A DNA stretch of 64,000 nucleotides from Demequina soli (GTDB lineage Bacteria; Actinomycetota; Actinomycetes; Actinomycetales; Demequinaceae). Position numbers and translations under genes: made by a program. The stretch covers positions 209,642-273,641 of the forward strand of contig NZ_BBLZ01000003.1 of assembly GCF_000971195.1 (NCBI RefSeq), written 5' to 3'. Shown here one piece after another: positions 29,282-38,157 of this stretch (its first letter is position 1; every line of letters starts with the position of its first letter). Below the pieces are notes generated by a model, which made no database searches, was not told the DNA's origin, and saw only the letters and a program-made list of their open reading frames with translations.

Positions 29282-29335
29282 GAGTGGTACCACGGGGCAC
29301 GAGTCGCGGGCGAGTCGTGGCGATTGGTACCACTC
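29282..29335. repeat. Intergenic inverted repeat (11-bp arms, 32-nt loop)
   Basis: GAGTGGTACCA at 29282-29292 and TGGTACCACTC at 29325-29335 are perfect complements. It lies between the ends of the oxidoreductase operon and the cold-shock gene, where a terminator for the plus-strand operon is expected. It resembles the wide hairpins at 17362 and 44211 in layout, though with a shorter loop. The dispersed 10-mer precedes it at 29265. Confidence 0.55.
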
Positions 29336-29375
29336 CGCCGCAGGGCAGCCGCGCATCGTGCCCCGGATACGACAA

Positions 29376-29401
29376 CGGCGGGGACCCGAAGGTCCCCGCC
29401 G
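29376..29401 (-). terminator. Terminator of the cold-shock gene
   Basis: An 11-bp perfect stem (CGGCGGGGACC / GGTCCCCGCCG) with a CGAA tetraloop, 38 bp past the stop of the minus-strand csp gene. Confidence 0.85.
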
Positions 29402-29439
29402 GAGCGAGTTGCCCGTCCCGCGGGACGGTCAGCGAAGAG

Positions 29440-29643
29440 TTACAGCGGGCGGATGTTGGCCGCCTGCATGCCCTTCTGACCCTGCTCGGGGTCGAACTCG
29501 ACGCGCTGGTTCTCCTCCAGCGAGCGGAAGCCCGAGGAGTTGATCGCGCTGAAGTGCGCGAACAGGTCGGCGGAGCCGTCGTCGGGGGCGATGAAGCCGT
29601 AGCCCTTGTCAGCGTTGAACCACTTGACGGTGCCAGTAGCCAT
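29440..29643 (-). CDS. Cold-shock domain protein
   Basis: A 67-residue CspA-type RNA chaperone. It has both RNA-binding motifs [10 protein letters not shown] and DLFAHFSAI, plus the start [13 protein letters not shown]. Length is exactly typical. It has a clear terminator downstream and a long gene-free upstream stretch, consistent with the long 5' leader usual for csp genes. Single-stranded nucleic acid binding in the cytoplasm. Confidence 0.97.
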   Translation of the reverse strand: MATGTVKWFNADKGYGFIAPDDGSADLFAHFSAINSSGFRSLEENQRVEFDPEQGQKGMQAANIRPL

Positions 29644-29998
29644 GATGTGTTTCCTTACTTCGTTGTAGGCCGCGGATCGCGGCCCGTGATGCGGCGCCGG
29701 CGGGGCCGGCGTGCGTGGGTTCCCGTTGGACCGATGCGCGATGCGCCGGTTCGACGGAGGTCTGAGGGCGCTTCATGAGGCCGTGAGGCCTGCACCGGCG
29801 GCGAACGCGAGTGTTGCTCGAATCTCGCCGCAGCGCCGGGATGGATGCTCGGAGTCTGGAACTTGCCAGTCTCGACAAGCGTGCAGGCGGATGCCCGCGC
29901 GAGCAAGTGTACGGCATCGGCGTGCGAGGCGACAGGGCGGATGGACGATGCGGTGGGTCGCGGCCGTCCTTGGCGGCCCGGTCGTCGTCGTCCCGCGC
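29644..29998. other. 355-bp gene-free stretch upstream of csp
   Basis: This lies between the csp start and the stop of the first ABC permease gene, both on the minus strand. It should hold the csp promoter and leader. One CGCATCGTCC site (complement at 29943-29952) is present. I see no convincing reading frame and could not fix the promoter hexamers. Confidence 0.5.
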
Positions 29999-30988
29999 CT
30001 ACGTCCTGAGCTTGCGCTGACGACCGTACATGCCGAGCAGCACCAGGAGCACGACGCCGCTGGTGATGGTGCGCCACGACTCGGGCATGTTCATGGTGCT
30101 CAGGAGGCTGGTGAGGAACGTCAGCACGAGCGCGCCGATGGCGGTCCCGAGATAGCCGCCCACGCCGCCCGAGGCGAGCGTGCCGCCGATGATCACGGCG
30201 GCCACCGTGGGCAGCGTGTAGCTGTCGGCAAGGTTGAGGAACACCGACTCCGTGTAGCCCAGGAGCAGGATGCCTCCCAAGCACGCGAAGACGCTCGATG
30301 CCACGTAGGCCATGATGACGTTGCGCCGCACGGGCACGCCGGACAGGTTCGCCGCGACTCGGTTGGATCCGACCGCGTAGATGTTCCAGCCGGCGACCGA
30401 ACGCCGCAGCAGCCATGTCACGGCGACGATCAGCACGATCCACACGTAGACCACGCCGGGTACGTCGAACAGGCCGCGGTTGTTCACGAGGCCCGTGAGC
30501 GCCGGTGCCGACCGGCCCGCGGCCGCTCCCCCGGTGTACGCGAGCGCGATGCCGGCGACCACACCGGTCATGCCGAGCGTCATCACGAAGGGAGGGATGC
30601 GGAGGTACGCGATCCCGAGCCCGTTGACGAGGCCGATCACGGCACCGACCAGCACGGGCACGAGGATGCCCAGCAGCAGGCGGGAGTCGCTGCCGTCCAT
30701 GATGCGGGCGGCGACGATGGCCCCGAGCGTGGCGGTCTTGCCGACCGACAGGTCGATGCCGTCGCCTCCGGACAGGATGACGATGGTCTGCCCGATCGCC
30801 ATGATCCCGAGGAAGCTGGCGACGCGCACCATGCCCACGACCTGGCTGTACGCGCCGAATCCTGGGGAGACGAGCTGCCCGACCAGCACGATCGCGACCG
30901 CGACCGCAGCCGCGATGAAGATGGGGTCGGTGACGATCGCGCGCCACCGTGCGGCGGTGGGCGCCGCAGGGCTCTGCATGGCGGTCAT
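29999..30988 (-). CDS. ABC sugar transporter permease (RbsC family), second
   Basis: A 329-residue inner-membrane permease with about 8-10 helices and the family marks IMAIGQTIVILSGGDGIDLSVG, GLGIAYLRIPPFVMTLGM, VGSNRVAANLSGVPVRR and the C-terminal VIIGGTLASGGVGGYLGTAIGAL. The ATG overlaps the stop of the preceding permease (ATGA); an upstream in-frame start is rejected. Two different permeases with one ATPase resemble the E. coli YtfQRT-YjfF galactofuranose importer. The sugar is unknown. Last gene of the operon. Confidence 0.93.
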   Translation of the reverse strand: MTAMQSPAAPTAARWRAIVTDPIFIAAAVAVAIVLVGQLVSPGFGAYSQVVGMVRVASFLGIMAIGQTIVILSGGDGIDLSVGKTATLGAIVAARIMDGSDSRLLLGILVPVLVGAVIGLVNGLGIAYLRIPPFVMTLGMTGVVAGIALAYTGGAAAGRSAPALTGLVNNRGLFDVPGVVYVWIVLIVAVTWLLRRSVAGWNIYAVGSNRVAANLSGVPVRRNVIMAYVASSVFACLGGILLLGYTESVFLNLADSYTLPTVAAVIIGGTLASGGVGGYLGTAIGALVLTFLTSLLSTMNMPESWRTITSGVVLLVLLGMYGRQRKLRT

Positions 30989-31974
30989 CGCTGGTCCTTC
31001 CTGCTCATGACGACGGAGAGTGCGATCGCGGCGACGATGATGACGCCGCTCGCGAGCTGGCGCCACGTCGTCGGCACGCCCATGAACGACAGCACGGTCG
31101 ACACCATCGCGAGGATGATCGCGCCGGCGACCGCACCGATGCCGCTGCCACGGCCGCCCGCGAGCGCGATGCCTCCCAGCACCACCGCCGCGATCGAGTC
31201 GAGCGCCATCGAGGACCCGACGAACGGGTCGCCGGAGCCAGTGTTGGCGAGGATCGCGAGCGCTGCCAAGCCCGCGAAGGCGCCGGCCACGATGTAGCTG
31301 GCCATCTGCACCCGGACCACGGGCACGAGCGAGGCGAAGGCGGCGCTCCGGTCGCCGCCCACGGCACGGATGTGCCGCATCAGGCGGGTGCGCGAGAGCA
31401 GCCAGTACAGAACGATCGCGAGCACGACGATGAGCACCGACACCGGGATGCCGATCACCAGGCTGCGGTAGCCGGTGGTCATGGTGCTCGGGACCATGCC
31501 CCCGGGCTTGGGCAGCACGACGAGCGCGGCTCCGGCGAAGACCGAGTTGGTGGCGAACGTGGCGATGAGCGGCTGGAGCCGGATCACGCCCACGATGAAG
31601 CCGTTGATCGCACCGGCGATCACGCCCGTGACGATGGCGGCCAGCACCCCGATCGCGACGCGCGACGGCTCGCCGTCCATCACGGTGAGCGCGACGACGC
31701 TCGCCAGCGCCACGATGCTGCCGATCGAGAGGTCCAATCCGCCGCCGATGACGACGACGGCCTGGGCGACGGCCGCGAACACCAACGGCGCGAAGGTCGC
31801 GAAGTTGCTGGTCAGCGAGTAGGTGGTGAAGAAGGTGGGCTGGAGAGCAACGTTCAGCGCGGTCACGACGATCAGGAGACCGATCGTCACCCAGGTCGAC
31901 AGCGAGAAGGTGAGGTAGCGCTGCCAGCTGCCATCGCGGATGGCTCCGACGGTCGTCTGCGGCGGGGTCGTCAT
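30985..31974 (-). CDS. ABC sugar transporter permease (RbsC family), first
   Basis: A 329-residue permease: VVVIGGGLDLSIGSIVALASV, INGFIVGVIRLQPLIATFATNSVF, AVGGDRSAAFASLVPVVRV and VLGGIALAGGRGSGIGAVAGAI. It starts at the ATG that shares one base with the ATPase stop (TGATG). It probably pairs as a heterodimer with the next permease. Confidence 0.93.
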   Translation of the reverse strand: MTTPPQTTVGAIRDGSWQRYLTFSLSTWVTIGLLIVVTALNVALQPTFFTTYSLTSNFATFAPLVFAAVAQAVVVIGGGLDLSIGSIVALASVVALTVMDGEPSRVAIGVLAAIVTGVIAGAINGFIVGVIRLQPLIATFATNSVFAGAALVVLPKPGGMVPSTMTTGYRSLVIGIPVSVLIVVLAIVLYWLLSRTRLMRHIRAVGGDRSAAFASLVPVVRVQMASYIVAGAFAGLAALAILANTGSGDPFVGSSMALDSIAAVVLGGIALAGGRGSGIGAVAGAIILAMVSTVLSFMGVPTTWRQLASGVIIVAAIALSVVMSRKDQR

Positions 31975-33497
31975 CACGATTCCTTCGTGTCGTCGTCGGA
32001 GATGCGCAGCGCGGCTGCGACGAGGTTGTCGTGGGTGACGTCGGTGCCCTCGAGCTCCTGGACGATGCGACCCTCGTAGAGGACCAGGACCCGGTCCGCG
32101 AGCTCCGCGAGCTCGACGTCGTCGCTGGAGTTGAGGATCACGCCGACGCCCTGGGCGGTGAGGTCGCGGATGATCGCGTAGATCTCCGCCTTCGCGCCCA
32201 CGTCGACACCCTTGGTCGGGTCGTCGAGGAGCACGATGCGCGGCTCCGACAGGAGCCACTTGGCGACCACGACCTTCTGGGCGTTGCCGCCCGAGAGCGT
32301 GCTGACCGCGTCGGCGAGCGCGCCGATCTTGATGCGCAGCGCGTCGACCTGCGAGGTCGCGGCCTCCTTCTCCGCGCGGGCGTCGATGACGAGGCCGGCG
32401 CGGGCGCGGCGCCCGAGGGTCACCGTCGAGATGTTCTCCTGGATCGAGCGGACGCTGTAGAGACCCTCCGACGCACGGTCTCCGGGCACCAGGGCGAGGC
32501 CCGCCGCGATCGCGGACCTCGGGTTGCGGAACTCGACGGGATCGCCCGCGACCTCGATGCGTTCCGCCTGTGCCGGCGACGCGCCGAAGATGCCCGTGAG
32601 CAGCTCGGACTGGCCCTGGCCCTGGAGCCCCCCGAGGCCGACGATCTCGCCCGGGTGGACGTCGAGGCTGACGTCGGCGAGACCCTCGGCCTGCAGGCCC
32701 CGCACCGACAGCACGGGCTGGCCGTCGCGGGACGGGGCCGGGCGCTCGCCGCGCCCCGCCGCCCTTGCGAGGTCGCCGACCATCAGCCGGACCAGCTCCT
32801 GCTCGTCCGTGTCCTTCACGTCGACAGTCGCGACATTGAGGCCGTTGCGGATGATCGTGGCGCGATCGCAGAGATCGAGCACCTCCTCCATCCGGTGCGA
32901 CACGAACACCACGCCCACACCCTCCGCCGTCAGCTCGCGGACCATGGCGAACAGCAGCGCGACCTGGTCACGGTGGAGCGACGCGGTGGCCTCATCGAGC
33001 ACGAGGAAGCGGGGCCGTCGCAGCACGACCTTGGCGAACTCGAGCAGCTGCTTGGTCCCGGGATTGAGCGAGCCGACCCTCGTGCGGGGTCCGATCCCGC
33101 CGCCGAGCACAGGGCTCAACCGCTCAAGCATCGCGTCGACCTCGACCAGCTGGGCCTTGGGGGTCAGCCAGCCGGCCCGCGCGGCCTCGGTGCCGAGCAC
33201 GAGGTTCTCGGCGACGGTAAGGTGCGGGATGAGCGAGAGCTGCTGGTAAACGGACTCGATGCGGTGATGGTGGGCGTCCTGCGGGCCGTGGATGCGCAGA
33301 TCCTGCCCATCGAGACGGATCGTCGCCGCGTCGGGACGGACCGCGCCCGCCATGACCTTGTTCAGCGTCGACTTGCCGGAGCCGTTGGGGCCGAGCAGCC
33401 CGTGGACCTCGCCCTCGGCCACGGACAGGGAGGCGCCCTTGAGCGCCTGGACGCCGCCGTAGCGCTTGTCGACGCCGGTGATGTCGAGACTTGCCAT
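31974..33497 (-). CDS. ABC sugar transporter ATPase, two nucleotide-binding domains
   Basis: A 507-residue duplicated ATPase of the RbsA/YtfR type. Domain 1 (about 1-235) has Walker A GPNGSGKST and Walker B FLVLDEATASL (Ala in place of the usual Pro), but its signature reads LNPGTKQLLEFAK instead of LSxxQ. Domain 2 (about 260-490) has the usual degenerate P-loop GGLQGQGQSELL, a normal LSGGNAQKVVVAKWL and VLLDDPTKGVDVGAK. The odd domain-1 signature may lower or redirect ATP hydrolysis. The ATG follows the SBP gene and an 85-bp gap containing a strong hairpin. Confidence 0.93.
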   Translation of the reverse strand: MASLDITGVDKRYGGVQALKGASLSVAEGEVHGLLGPNGSGKSTLNKVMAGAVRPDAATIRLDGQDLRIHGPQDAHHHRIESVYQQLSLIPHLTVAENLVLGTEAARAGWLTPKAQLVEVDAMLERLSPVLGGGIGPRTRVGSLNPGTKQLLEFAKVVLRRPRFLVLDEATASLHRDQVALLFAMVRELTAEGVGVVFVSHRMEEVLDLCDRATIIRNGLNVATVDVKDTDEQELVRLMVGDLARAAGRGERPAPSRDGQPVLSVRGLQAEGLADVSLDVHPGEIVGLGGLQGQGQSELLTGIFGASPAQAERIEVAGDPVEFRNPRSAIAAGLALVPGDRASEGLYSVRSIQENISTVTLGRRARAGLVIDARAEKEAATSQVDALRIKIGALADAVSTLSGGNAQKVVVAKWLLSEPRIVLLDDPTKGVDVGAKAEIYAIIRDLTAQGVGVILNSSDDVELAELADRVLVLYEGRIVQELEGTDVTHDNLVAAALRISDDDTKES

Positions 33498-33539
33498 GAT
33501 GCGTGTTCCTCTTGGGGGTTCAGCGGGACGTGCAGACCG

Positions 33540-33572
33540 GGGCCGGGCGCCGTGCTTCACGGCGCCCGGCCC
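33540..33572 (-). terminator. Strong hairpin between binding-protein and ATPase genes
   Basis: A perfect 15-bp stem (GGGCCGGGCGCCGTG / complement) with a 3-nt loop, inside the operon directly after the binding-protein stop. Such hairpins stabilise or partly terminate the message, so the binding protein is made in excess over the membrane components. Attenuation here is inferred. Confidence 0.7.
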
Positions 33573-33581
33573 GGCCACCTG

Positions 33582-34658
33582 TCACTGGAAGTACTGGGCG
33601 ACCTCGTCGGCGCTCAGGATCGAGTCGAGCACGTAGGTGTCCGCCTGGTCGGAGACCCCTGCCCACGTGTCGGCAAGGTTGTCGTTCGTCACCGGGGTGT
33701 CGAGCGGCAGGATGATGCTGTGGCCGTCGGTCACCTTCGACTGGTCGAGCTCCTTGCCCTGGAGCAGGTTGATCGCGAAGTGCAGCGCGGTCGCACCGGT
33801 TCCCGGCGGGTTGATGACGCCGACGCTGGCGAAGTCGGACCCGGAGTCCACCAGGTCGGTCCACATGCGCAGGAACCCGACGCGCGCCTCACCGCCCACG
33901 GTCACCGAGTCGGTCTTGTCGGCGGCCTCGACCGCACGGAGCACGCCCTGGGCCATGCCGTCGTACGTCCAGATGCCGTCGACGTTCGGGTAGGTGGCGA
34001 GCAGGTCGGTGGCGACCGTCTGCCCCGTCGCCTGGTCCCAGCCGCCGTCGCCGTGCGTGAGCACCTCGATGTTGTGCTCGGCGAACACCGGCTCGGCACC
34101 GGCCCAGCGGGCGTCGGTCGCCGGGTTGCCAGCGGCTCCCTCCACGGTGACGATGCTCGCTCCGTCACCGACGGCCGAGGCGAACCACTCGGCGCTGGCA
34201 GCGCCGAGGTCCTGCTGAGAGATGCCCACGTTGAGCACGTCGGGCGAGTCCACCGCCTGGTCGATCGCGATGACGGTGATGCCCTGGCTGATGGCCTCGT
34301 CGAACACGGCGCTCAGCGCCGTGGCCGAGTTCGGGTCCACGATGATCGCGTCGACGCCCTGGTTGATGAGGTTGCGGATCTGCTGGATCTGGCCGTTGAC
34401 GTCCGCGTCGGCGTTCTCCATGACGAGCTTGTCGACCACACCCTCGGCCTTGTACTCGTCGAACGTCTGCTCGATCGCGTCGATCATCTGGGTGCGGTAC
34501 TCGCTGGCGACGAACGCGTTGCTCACGCCGATGGTGAACGGGCCGTCGCCTCCCGACGAGGCAGCGGGGCTGCCGGACGTGGCCGGCGCGCTGCACGCGG
34601 AGATGAGCGCCGCGCTGGCCGCGACCGCGGCCAGACCGAGTGCGTGGGACTTCTTCAT
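33582..34658 (-). CDS. Sugar ABC transporter substrate-binding lipoprotein (RbsB-like)
   Basis: A 358-residue exported lipoprotein. It has a lipobox (AALISACSAP), an Ala/Ser linker, then a periplasmic-binding-protein-1 fold: TIGVSNAFVASEYRTQMIDAIEQTFDEYK, INQGVDAIIVDPNSATALSAVFDEA, VIAIDQAVDSPDVLNVGI. The ATG has a GGAGGAATCC ribosome-binding site. It feeds the downstream ATPase and two permeases. The ligand is a sugar or cyclitol by family, and the neighbouring oxidoreductase and isomerase suggest a sugar that is oxidised and then rearranged or cleaved. Confidence 0.93.
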   Translation of the reverse strand: MKKSHALGLAAVAASAALISACSAPATSGSPAASSGGDGPFTIGVSNAFVASEYRTQMIDAIEQTFDEYKAEGVVDKLVMENADADVNGQIQQIRNLINQGVDAIIVDPNSATALSAVFDEAISQGITVIAIDQAVDSPDVLNVGISQQDLGAASAEWFASAVGDGASIVTVEGAAGNPATDARWAGAEPVFAEHNIEVLTHGDGGWDQATGQTVATDLLATYPNVDGIWTYDGMAQGVLRAVEAADKTDSVTVGGEARVGFLRMWTDLVDSGSDFASVGVINPPGTGATALHFAINLLQGKELDQSKVTDGHSIILPLDTPVTNDNLADTWAGVSDQADTYVLDSILSADEVAQYFQ

Positions 34659-34746
34659 GAGGATTCCTCCTTGAACCTGCTGAACTGGACTTCCCTGAAC
34701 TGAACTGTGCTGCTGATGGCGCACGGAGGGCCCGCGCGCCCACCCT

Positions 34747-35667
34747 TCACGCGACGACGTGCGGCCGAAGCGTCCGATAGGCGATCTCGAGGCCGGTGAG
34801 GATCTTGTCGTCCGTCCCGCCCCACTGCGGGTCCTCATGCTCGACGGAGAGAACTCCGTCGAATCCACCCTCGTAGAGGACGTCGATCACGCGGACCCAG
34901 TCGACCTGGCCGAGCCCGGGCACCCGGTAGCGCCACCAGCCGACGTCCCACGGGTCCTCCCGGACCACGGCACGACCCGGCCATCCGAACCGGTTGCGAC
35001 GGTCGGCGAACAGCTCGATGTCCTTGGCCTGGGCATGCGCCACATGGTCGACGTACGGGCGGAGCGCCTCGACGGGGTCGATGCCCATCCACATGAGGTG
35101 CGACGGGTCGTAGTTGAGGTAGAGCCCCTGGGCGAACATCCACTCCCAGAGCTCTGGAGAGTACGCGAGATTGCCGGGGTACCCGTCTGGATGCCACCCC
35201 TCCATCACGCAGTTCTCGATGACCACCTTGACGCCGGACTCGCCCGCGTGGTCGACGATCGGCTTGAAGATCTCCTCCGCGTCGGCGAGGTTCTCCCGCA
35301 CAGGACGGGTCCAGTCCCGGCCGATGAACGTGCCGACGGTGGGCACGCCGAGCGCGGCGGCCGCGTCGATGCATGCGCGCACGTGGGCGTTGACCGCGGC
35401 CCTCTCGTCGGCGTCGGGATGGAGGTTGTTGTCGTAGAACGCGAGCGAGGAGATGGTCAGGCCGTAGCGATCGGTGATCTCGCGAACCCGGTCCAGCTCA
35501 CCCCCGTGGAGACGGGTGACATCGATGTGGGACGCGGTGAACGGGCGATCGCCGAGTGCGGGCCACGCCGCGACCTCGAGCGCCTCATAGCCTCGGTCGC
35601 TCGCCCACGAGGCGATCTCCTCGAGAGACCACCCCGGCAGGCATGCCGTCAGGAATCCGAGCTTCAT
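34747..35667 (-). CDS. Sugar phosphate isomerase/epimerase-like TIM-barrel enzyme
   Basis: A 306-residue AP-endonuclease/xylose-isomerase-like TIM barrel. The metal-binding positions are visible as VVIENC (Glu), YDPSHLMWMG (Asp/His), HAQAKDIE (His) and LSVEHEDP (Glu-His-Glu). It is coupled by ATGA to the upstream Gfo/Idh/MocA gene. Such pairs handle inositols, epimerise sugars, or remove glycosyl groups from 3-oxo-glycosides. Which applies here cannot be told from sequence. Confidence 0.9.
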   Translation of the reverse strand: MKLGFLTACLPGWSLEEIASWASDRGYEALEVAAWPALGDRPFTASHIDVTRLHGGELDRVREITDRYGLTISSLAFYDNNLHPDADERAAVNAHVRACIDAAAALGVPTVGTFIGRDWTRPVRENLADAEEIFKPIVDHAGESGVKVVIENCVMEGWHPDGYPGNLAYSPELWEWMFAQGLYLNYDPSHLMWMGIDPVEALRPYVDHVAHAQAKDIELFADRRNRFGWPGRAVVREDPWDVGWWRYRVPGLGQVDWVRVIDVLYEGGFDGVLSVEHEDPQWGGTDDKILTGLEIAYRTLRPHVVA

Positions 35668-36740
35668 CCCGCCACCTCGATCCAGTCCTGGGTGCTGGCC
35701 GCCTCCATGAACGCCTTGGTCAGCACCGCGGCCCGGTGCCCGTCGGCGAACGTGGGAAGCCCGTCGACCTGATCGCCTCCCACTGCCGCGTAGACGTCGC
35801 CCACGAAGCCCGTGAAGCAGTCCTGATAGCCCATCGGGTGCCCGACGGGGACGATGTTGTACCGCTCGGCGGCCGGGGCGGTGCCCTCGGTGCCGCGGAT
35901 CACCACGGAGTTCGCGCCGCGCGAGCCGAGCCACAGGCTGTCGGGATTCTCCTGGTCGAACTGTGCGGACGCCTCGGCGCCCTCCACGGACAGCCACAGA
36001 CGGTTCTTCCGGCCGGGCGACACCTGCGAGATGACCACGGAGCCGACGACGCCGCCGTCGGTCTCGAACATCACGGTCGCCCCATCCTCGGTGAGGGACG
36101 GACCCGCCGGGCGATCGATCGCGAACGACCTCGCGGCGACCCGCGAGATGCGCTGGCCCGTGACGAACTCGGCGAGGTCGCACCAGTGGACGCCGATGTC
36201 GCCGAACGCGCGCGACGCACCGCCCTGCTTGGGGTCGACTCGCCAGTTGCCATCGCCCGGGCGTGAAAGCCAGTCCTGGAGGTAGGAGCCATGGATGAGC
36301 CGGACATCGCCCAGGTCGCCACGGCCGACCCTCGCCCTTGCGTCACGCACCGTCGGGTAGAACCGGTACACGAAAGGCACCGCGGTGACGACTCCTGCCT
36401 CGGCCGCCATCTCGACGAGCCTTGCGGCGTCGCCCGCGTCGGGCGCGAGCGGCTTCTCGCAGATCACGTGCTTGCCCGCCTCGATCGCGGCAGCGGCGAT
36501 CTCGACGTGGAGGTGGTTGGGCGTGCACACGTGCACGACGTCGACCTCAGGGTCGGCAAGCGCCTCGCGCCAGTCGGCGGTGGCGCGCTGCGCGAAGGTG
36601 CGCTCCCCCGCGGCGTCGGCCTCGCCCTGGCTCGCCGCGGAGATCCATGCCACCTCGCCTCCGGCGGCGCGGACGGCGCGTGCATGCACCTGTCCGATGA
36701 ATCCCGCGCCGATGATCGCGGATCTGATGCGACCCTGCAT
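35664..36740 (-). CDS. Gfo/Idh/MocA-family NAD(P)-dependent oxidoreductase
   Basis: A 358-residue protein with a Rossmann start (IRSAIIGAGFIGQVHARAV), the family lysine motif VICEKPLAP and substrate-side residues RVDPKQGGASRAFGDIGVHWCDLAEF (the D-x-G-x-H-x-x-D pattern). It oxidises a ring hydroxyl of a sugar or cyclitol. It is the first gene of the operon; a promoter with an overlapping palindrome lies 42-69 bp upstream. Function with the TIM-barrel partner is inferred. Confidence 0.92.
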   Translation of the reverse strand: MQGRIRSAIIGAGFIGQVHARAVRAAGGEVAWISAASQGEADAAGERTFAQRATADWREALADPEVDVVHVCTPNHLHVEIAAAAIEAGKHVICEKPLAPDAGDAARLVEMAAEAGVVTAVPFVYRFYPTVRDARARVGRGDLGDVRLIHGSYLQDWLSRPGDGNWRVDPKQGGASRAFGDIGVHWCDLAEFVTGQRISRVAARSFAIDRPAGPSLTEDGATVMFETDGGVVGSVVISQVSPGRKNRLWLSVEGAEASAQFDQENPDSLWLGSRGANSVVIRGTEGTAPAAERYNIVPVGHPMGYQDCFTGFVGDVYAAVGGDQVDGLPTFADGHRAAVLTKAFMEAASTQDWIEVAG

Positions 36741-36781
36741 CGTGGACCTCCCTGTGACGAGCTTCGTTGATCTGAGCCGAC

Positions 36782-36809
36782 CTTATGTGCGAGACGCGCA
36801 TAAGTCAAC
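36782..36809 (-). promoter_or_regulatory. Promoter with overlapping palindromic operator for the sugar operon
   Basis: On the minus strand TTGACT, a 17-nt spacer and TAAGGT form a good -35/-10 pair. The palindrome CTTATGtGC-n5-GCgCATAAG (36782-36804) covers the spacer and -10. The ROK regulator encoded at 38158-39441 is the likeliest binder. Confidence 0.6.
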
Positions 36810-36945
36810 GCCCATCGAACGCAATGGCTCAAATCCTCTATTTACCAGCCATTACAGGTGCACCGCGCGCAGCGCGGTCGCGGGATCATCGCCGCAAAGC
36901 GGACCCAGCGCCGCCGAAGCGTTGCGCACTTTTGCTCGTTTGGAG

Positions 36946-36973
36946 TTGACTTTCGTGCATAACGACCTAATGT
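36946..36973 (+). promoter_or_regulatory. Promoter of the divergent secreted isomerase gene
   Basis: TTGACT, a 16-nt spacer and TAATGT. The -35 region (GTTGACTT) is identical to that of the minus-strand promoter at 36802-36809 read on its own strand, and a GTGCATAA half-site resembling the operator lies in the spacer. Both promoters may answer to one regulator. Confidence 0.55.
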
Positions 36974-37026
36974 GGCGCTTACCAGCCGAGGCCCAACGAC
37001 GGGCCTCACGAAAGGGAGTGATTGCG

Positions 37027-37968
37027 TTGGACGGTACGACGAGGTACAGGACGCGGAAGCTGATCACGACGGCGGCATTGGCCGCGACGGCGACCCTCGC
37101 AGCGGCGCTGCCGGCCGCCGCGGCACCGGCGGACGCCGGCGCCGCGAGCGGTCAGGCTCAGCACCGGGCGGTGATCCCCGACTCGAAGATCAGCGTGCAG
37201 CTGTTCAACTTCTTCTACTACATCGGCTTCGGGCAGGACGCGGCCGCGCAGGGACGTCAAGCGCAGGTGTTGAGCGCACTGTCGGACGCGGGCTACCGGA
37301 ACGTCGAACCCGTCGACTACACCGGCTTCCAGGGTCTCAGCGCCCAGGAGTACCGCGCCCTGCTCGACAAGAACCACCTCAAGGCCAGCGCGCTCCACAC
37401 GTCGGTCTCGATGGCCACCACGGATGCGGAGTGGGCGCAGAAGCTGGAGACCGCGAAGACGATCGGCGCCAAGTACATCGGCGCCGGAGCGGACCCGCGC
37501 ACGTTCACCACGCCCGAGGAGTGGGTGGCGTTCGCCCAGAAGATCGATCACTTCGGCGCGATGGCTCGCCAGCAGGGCATCCAGTACATGGTGCACCTGC
37601 ACAACTGGGAGTTCACCTCCGTCTACGGTGACCAGAACGCGTTCCAGATCCTTGTCGACAACACCTCGGCGAAGAACGTCGTGTTCGAGCTCGACCTGTA
37701 CTGGGCCACGGCCGCCGGTGTGGACCCGCTCGCGCTGGTCGACGACTACAGCGACCGGATCGCGCTGCTCCACGTCAAGGACATGGCGCAGGACGGAAGC
37801 ATCACGACCGTCGGCGAGGGCACCATCGACTTCGGCGCGATCTTCGCCGAGGCCGGGCACGGCATCCGCTACTACGTGGTCGAGCGCGACCCCGCGAACG
37901 ACCCTTCGTACGACCCGTTCGGCCCGTCGCTCGCGGGCCTCGACTACCTGCGGGACGTCCGCTTCTGA
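37027..37968 (+). CDS. Secreted sugar isomerase/epimerase-like TIM-barrel protein
   Basis: A 313-residue protein with a cleavable signal peptide (RKLITTAALAATATLAAALPAAAA), then a xylose-isomerase-like barrel: VQLFNFFYYIGFG, VEPVDYTGF, VHLHNWEFT, VVFELDLYWATAAGVDP, ALLHVKDMA and YYVVERDPA. The start is set at TTG 37027, which has GGGAG 8 nt upstream; the earlier GTG abuts the Shine-Dalgarno. Export of such a barrel is unusual for an intracellular phosphate isomerase, so it more likely acts on free or glycosidic sugars outside the membrane. It is divergent from the uptake operon. Confidence 0.88.
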   Translation: MDGTTRYRTRKLITTAALAATATLAAALPAAAAPADAGAASGQAQHRAVIPDSKISVQLFNFFYYIGFGQDAAAQGRQAQVLSALSDAGYRNVEPVDYTGFQGLSAQEYRALLDKNHLKASALHTSVSMATTDAEWAQKLETAKTIGAKYIGAGADPRTFTTPEEWVAFAQKIDHFGAMARQQGIQYMVHLHNWEFTSVYGDQNAFQILVDNTSAKNVVFELDLYWATAAGVDPLALVDDYSDRIALLHVKDMAQDGSITTVGEGTIDFGAIFAEAGHGIRYYVVERDPANDPSYDPFGPSLAGLDYLRDVRF

Positions 37969-37987
37969 GCTCATCCTCGCCTCGGGG

Positions 37988-38017
37988 GGCGGGTCCGCGT
38001 GCTCACGCGGACCCGCC
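37988..38017 (+). terminator. Terminator after the secreted isomerase gene
   Basis: A perfect 13-bp stem (37988-38000 with 38005-38017) and a GCTC loop, starting 20 bp past the stop and followed by a short pyrimidine stretch. Confidence 0.85.
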
Positions 38018-38157
38018 TTCCCACTTCTGCGCGCACGACATGCCTGGCAGCGATCGCTCGGAACCGAAGTTCGCTCCTAGAATCCTGAAGTGCGCATCGA
38101 CGACCTAGGGGGACCATTGGGCAGCACGACTCCGCCCGTCCGAGAGGGCGGCCCGCG

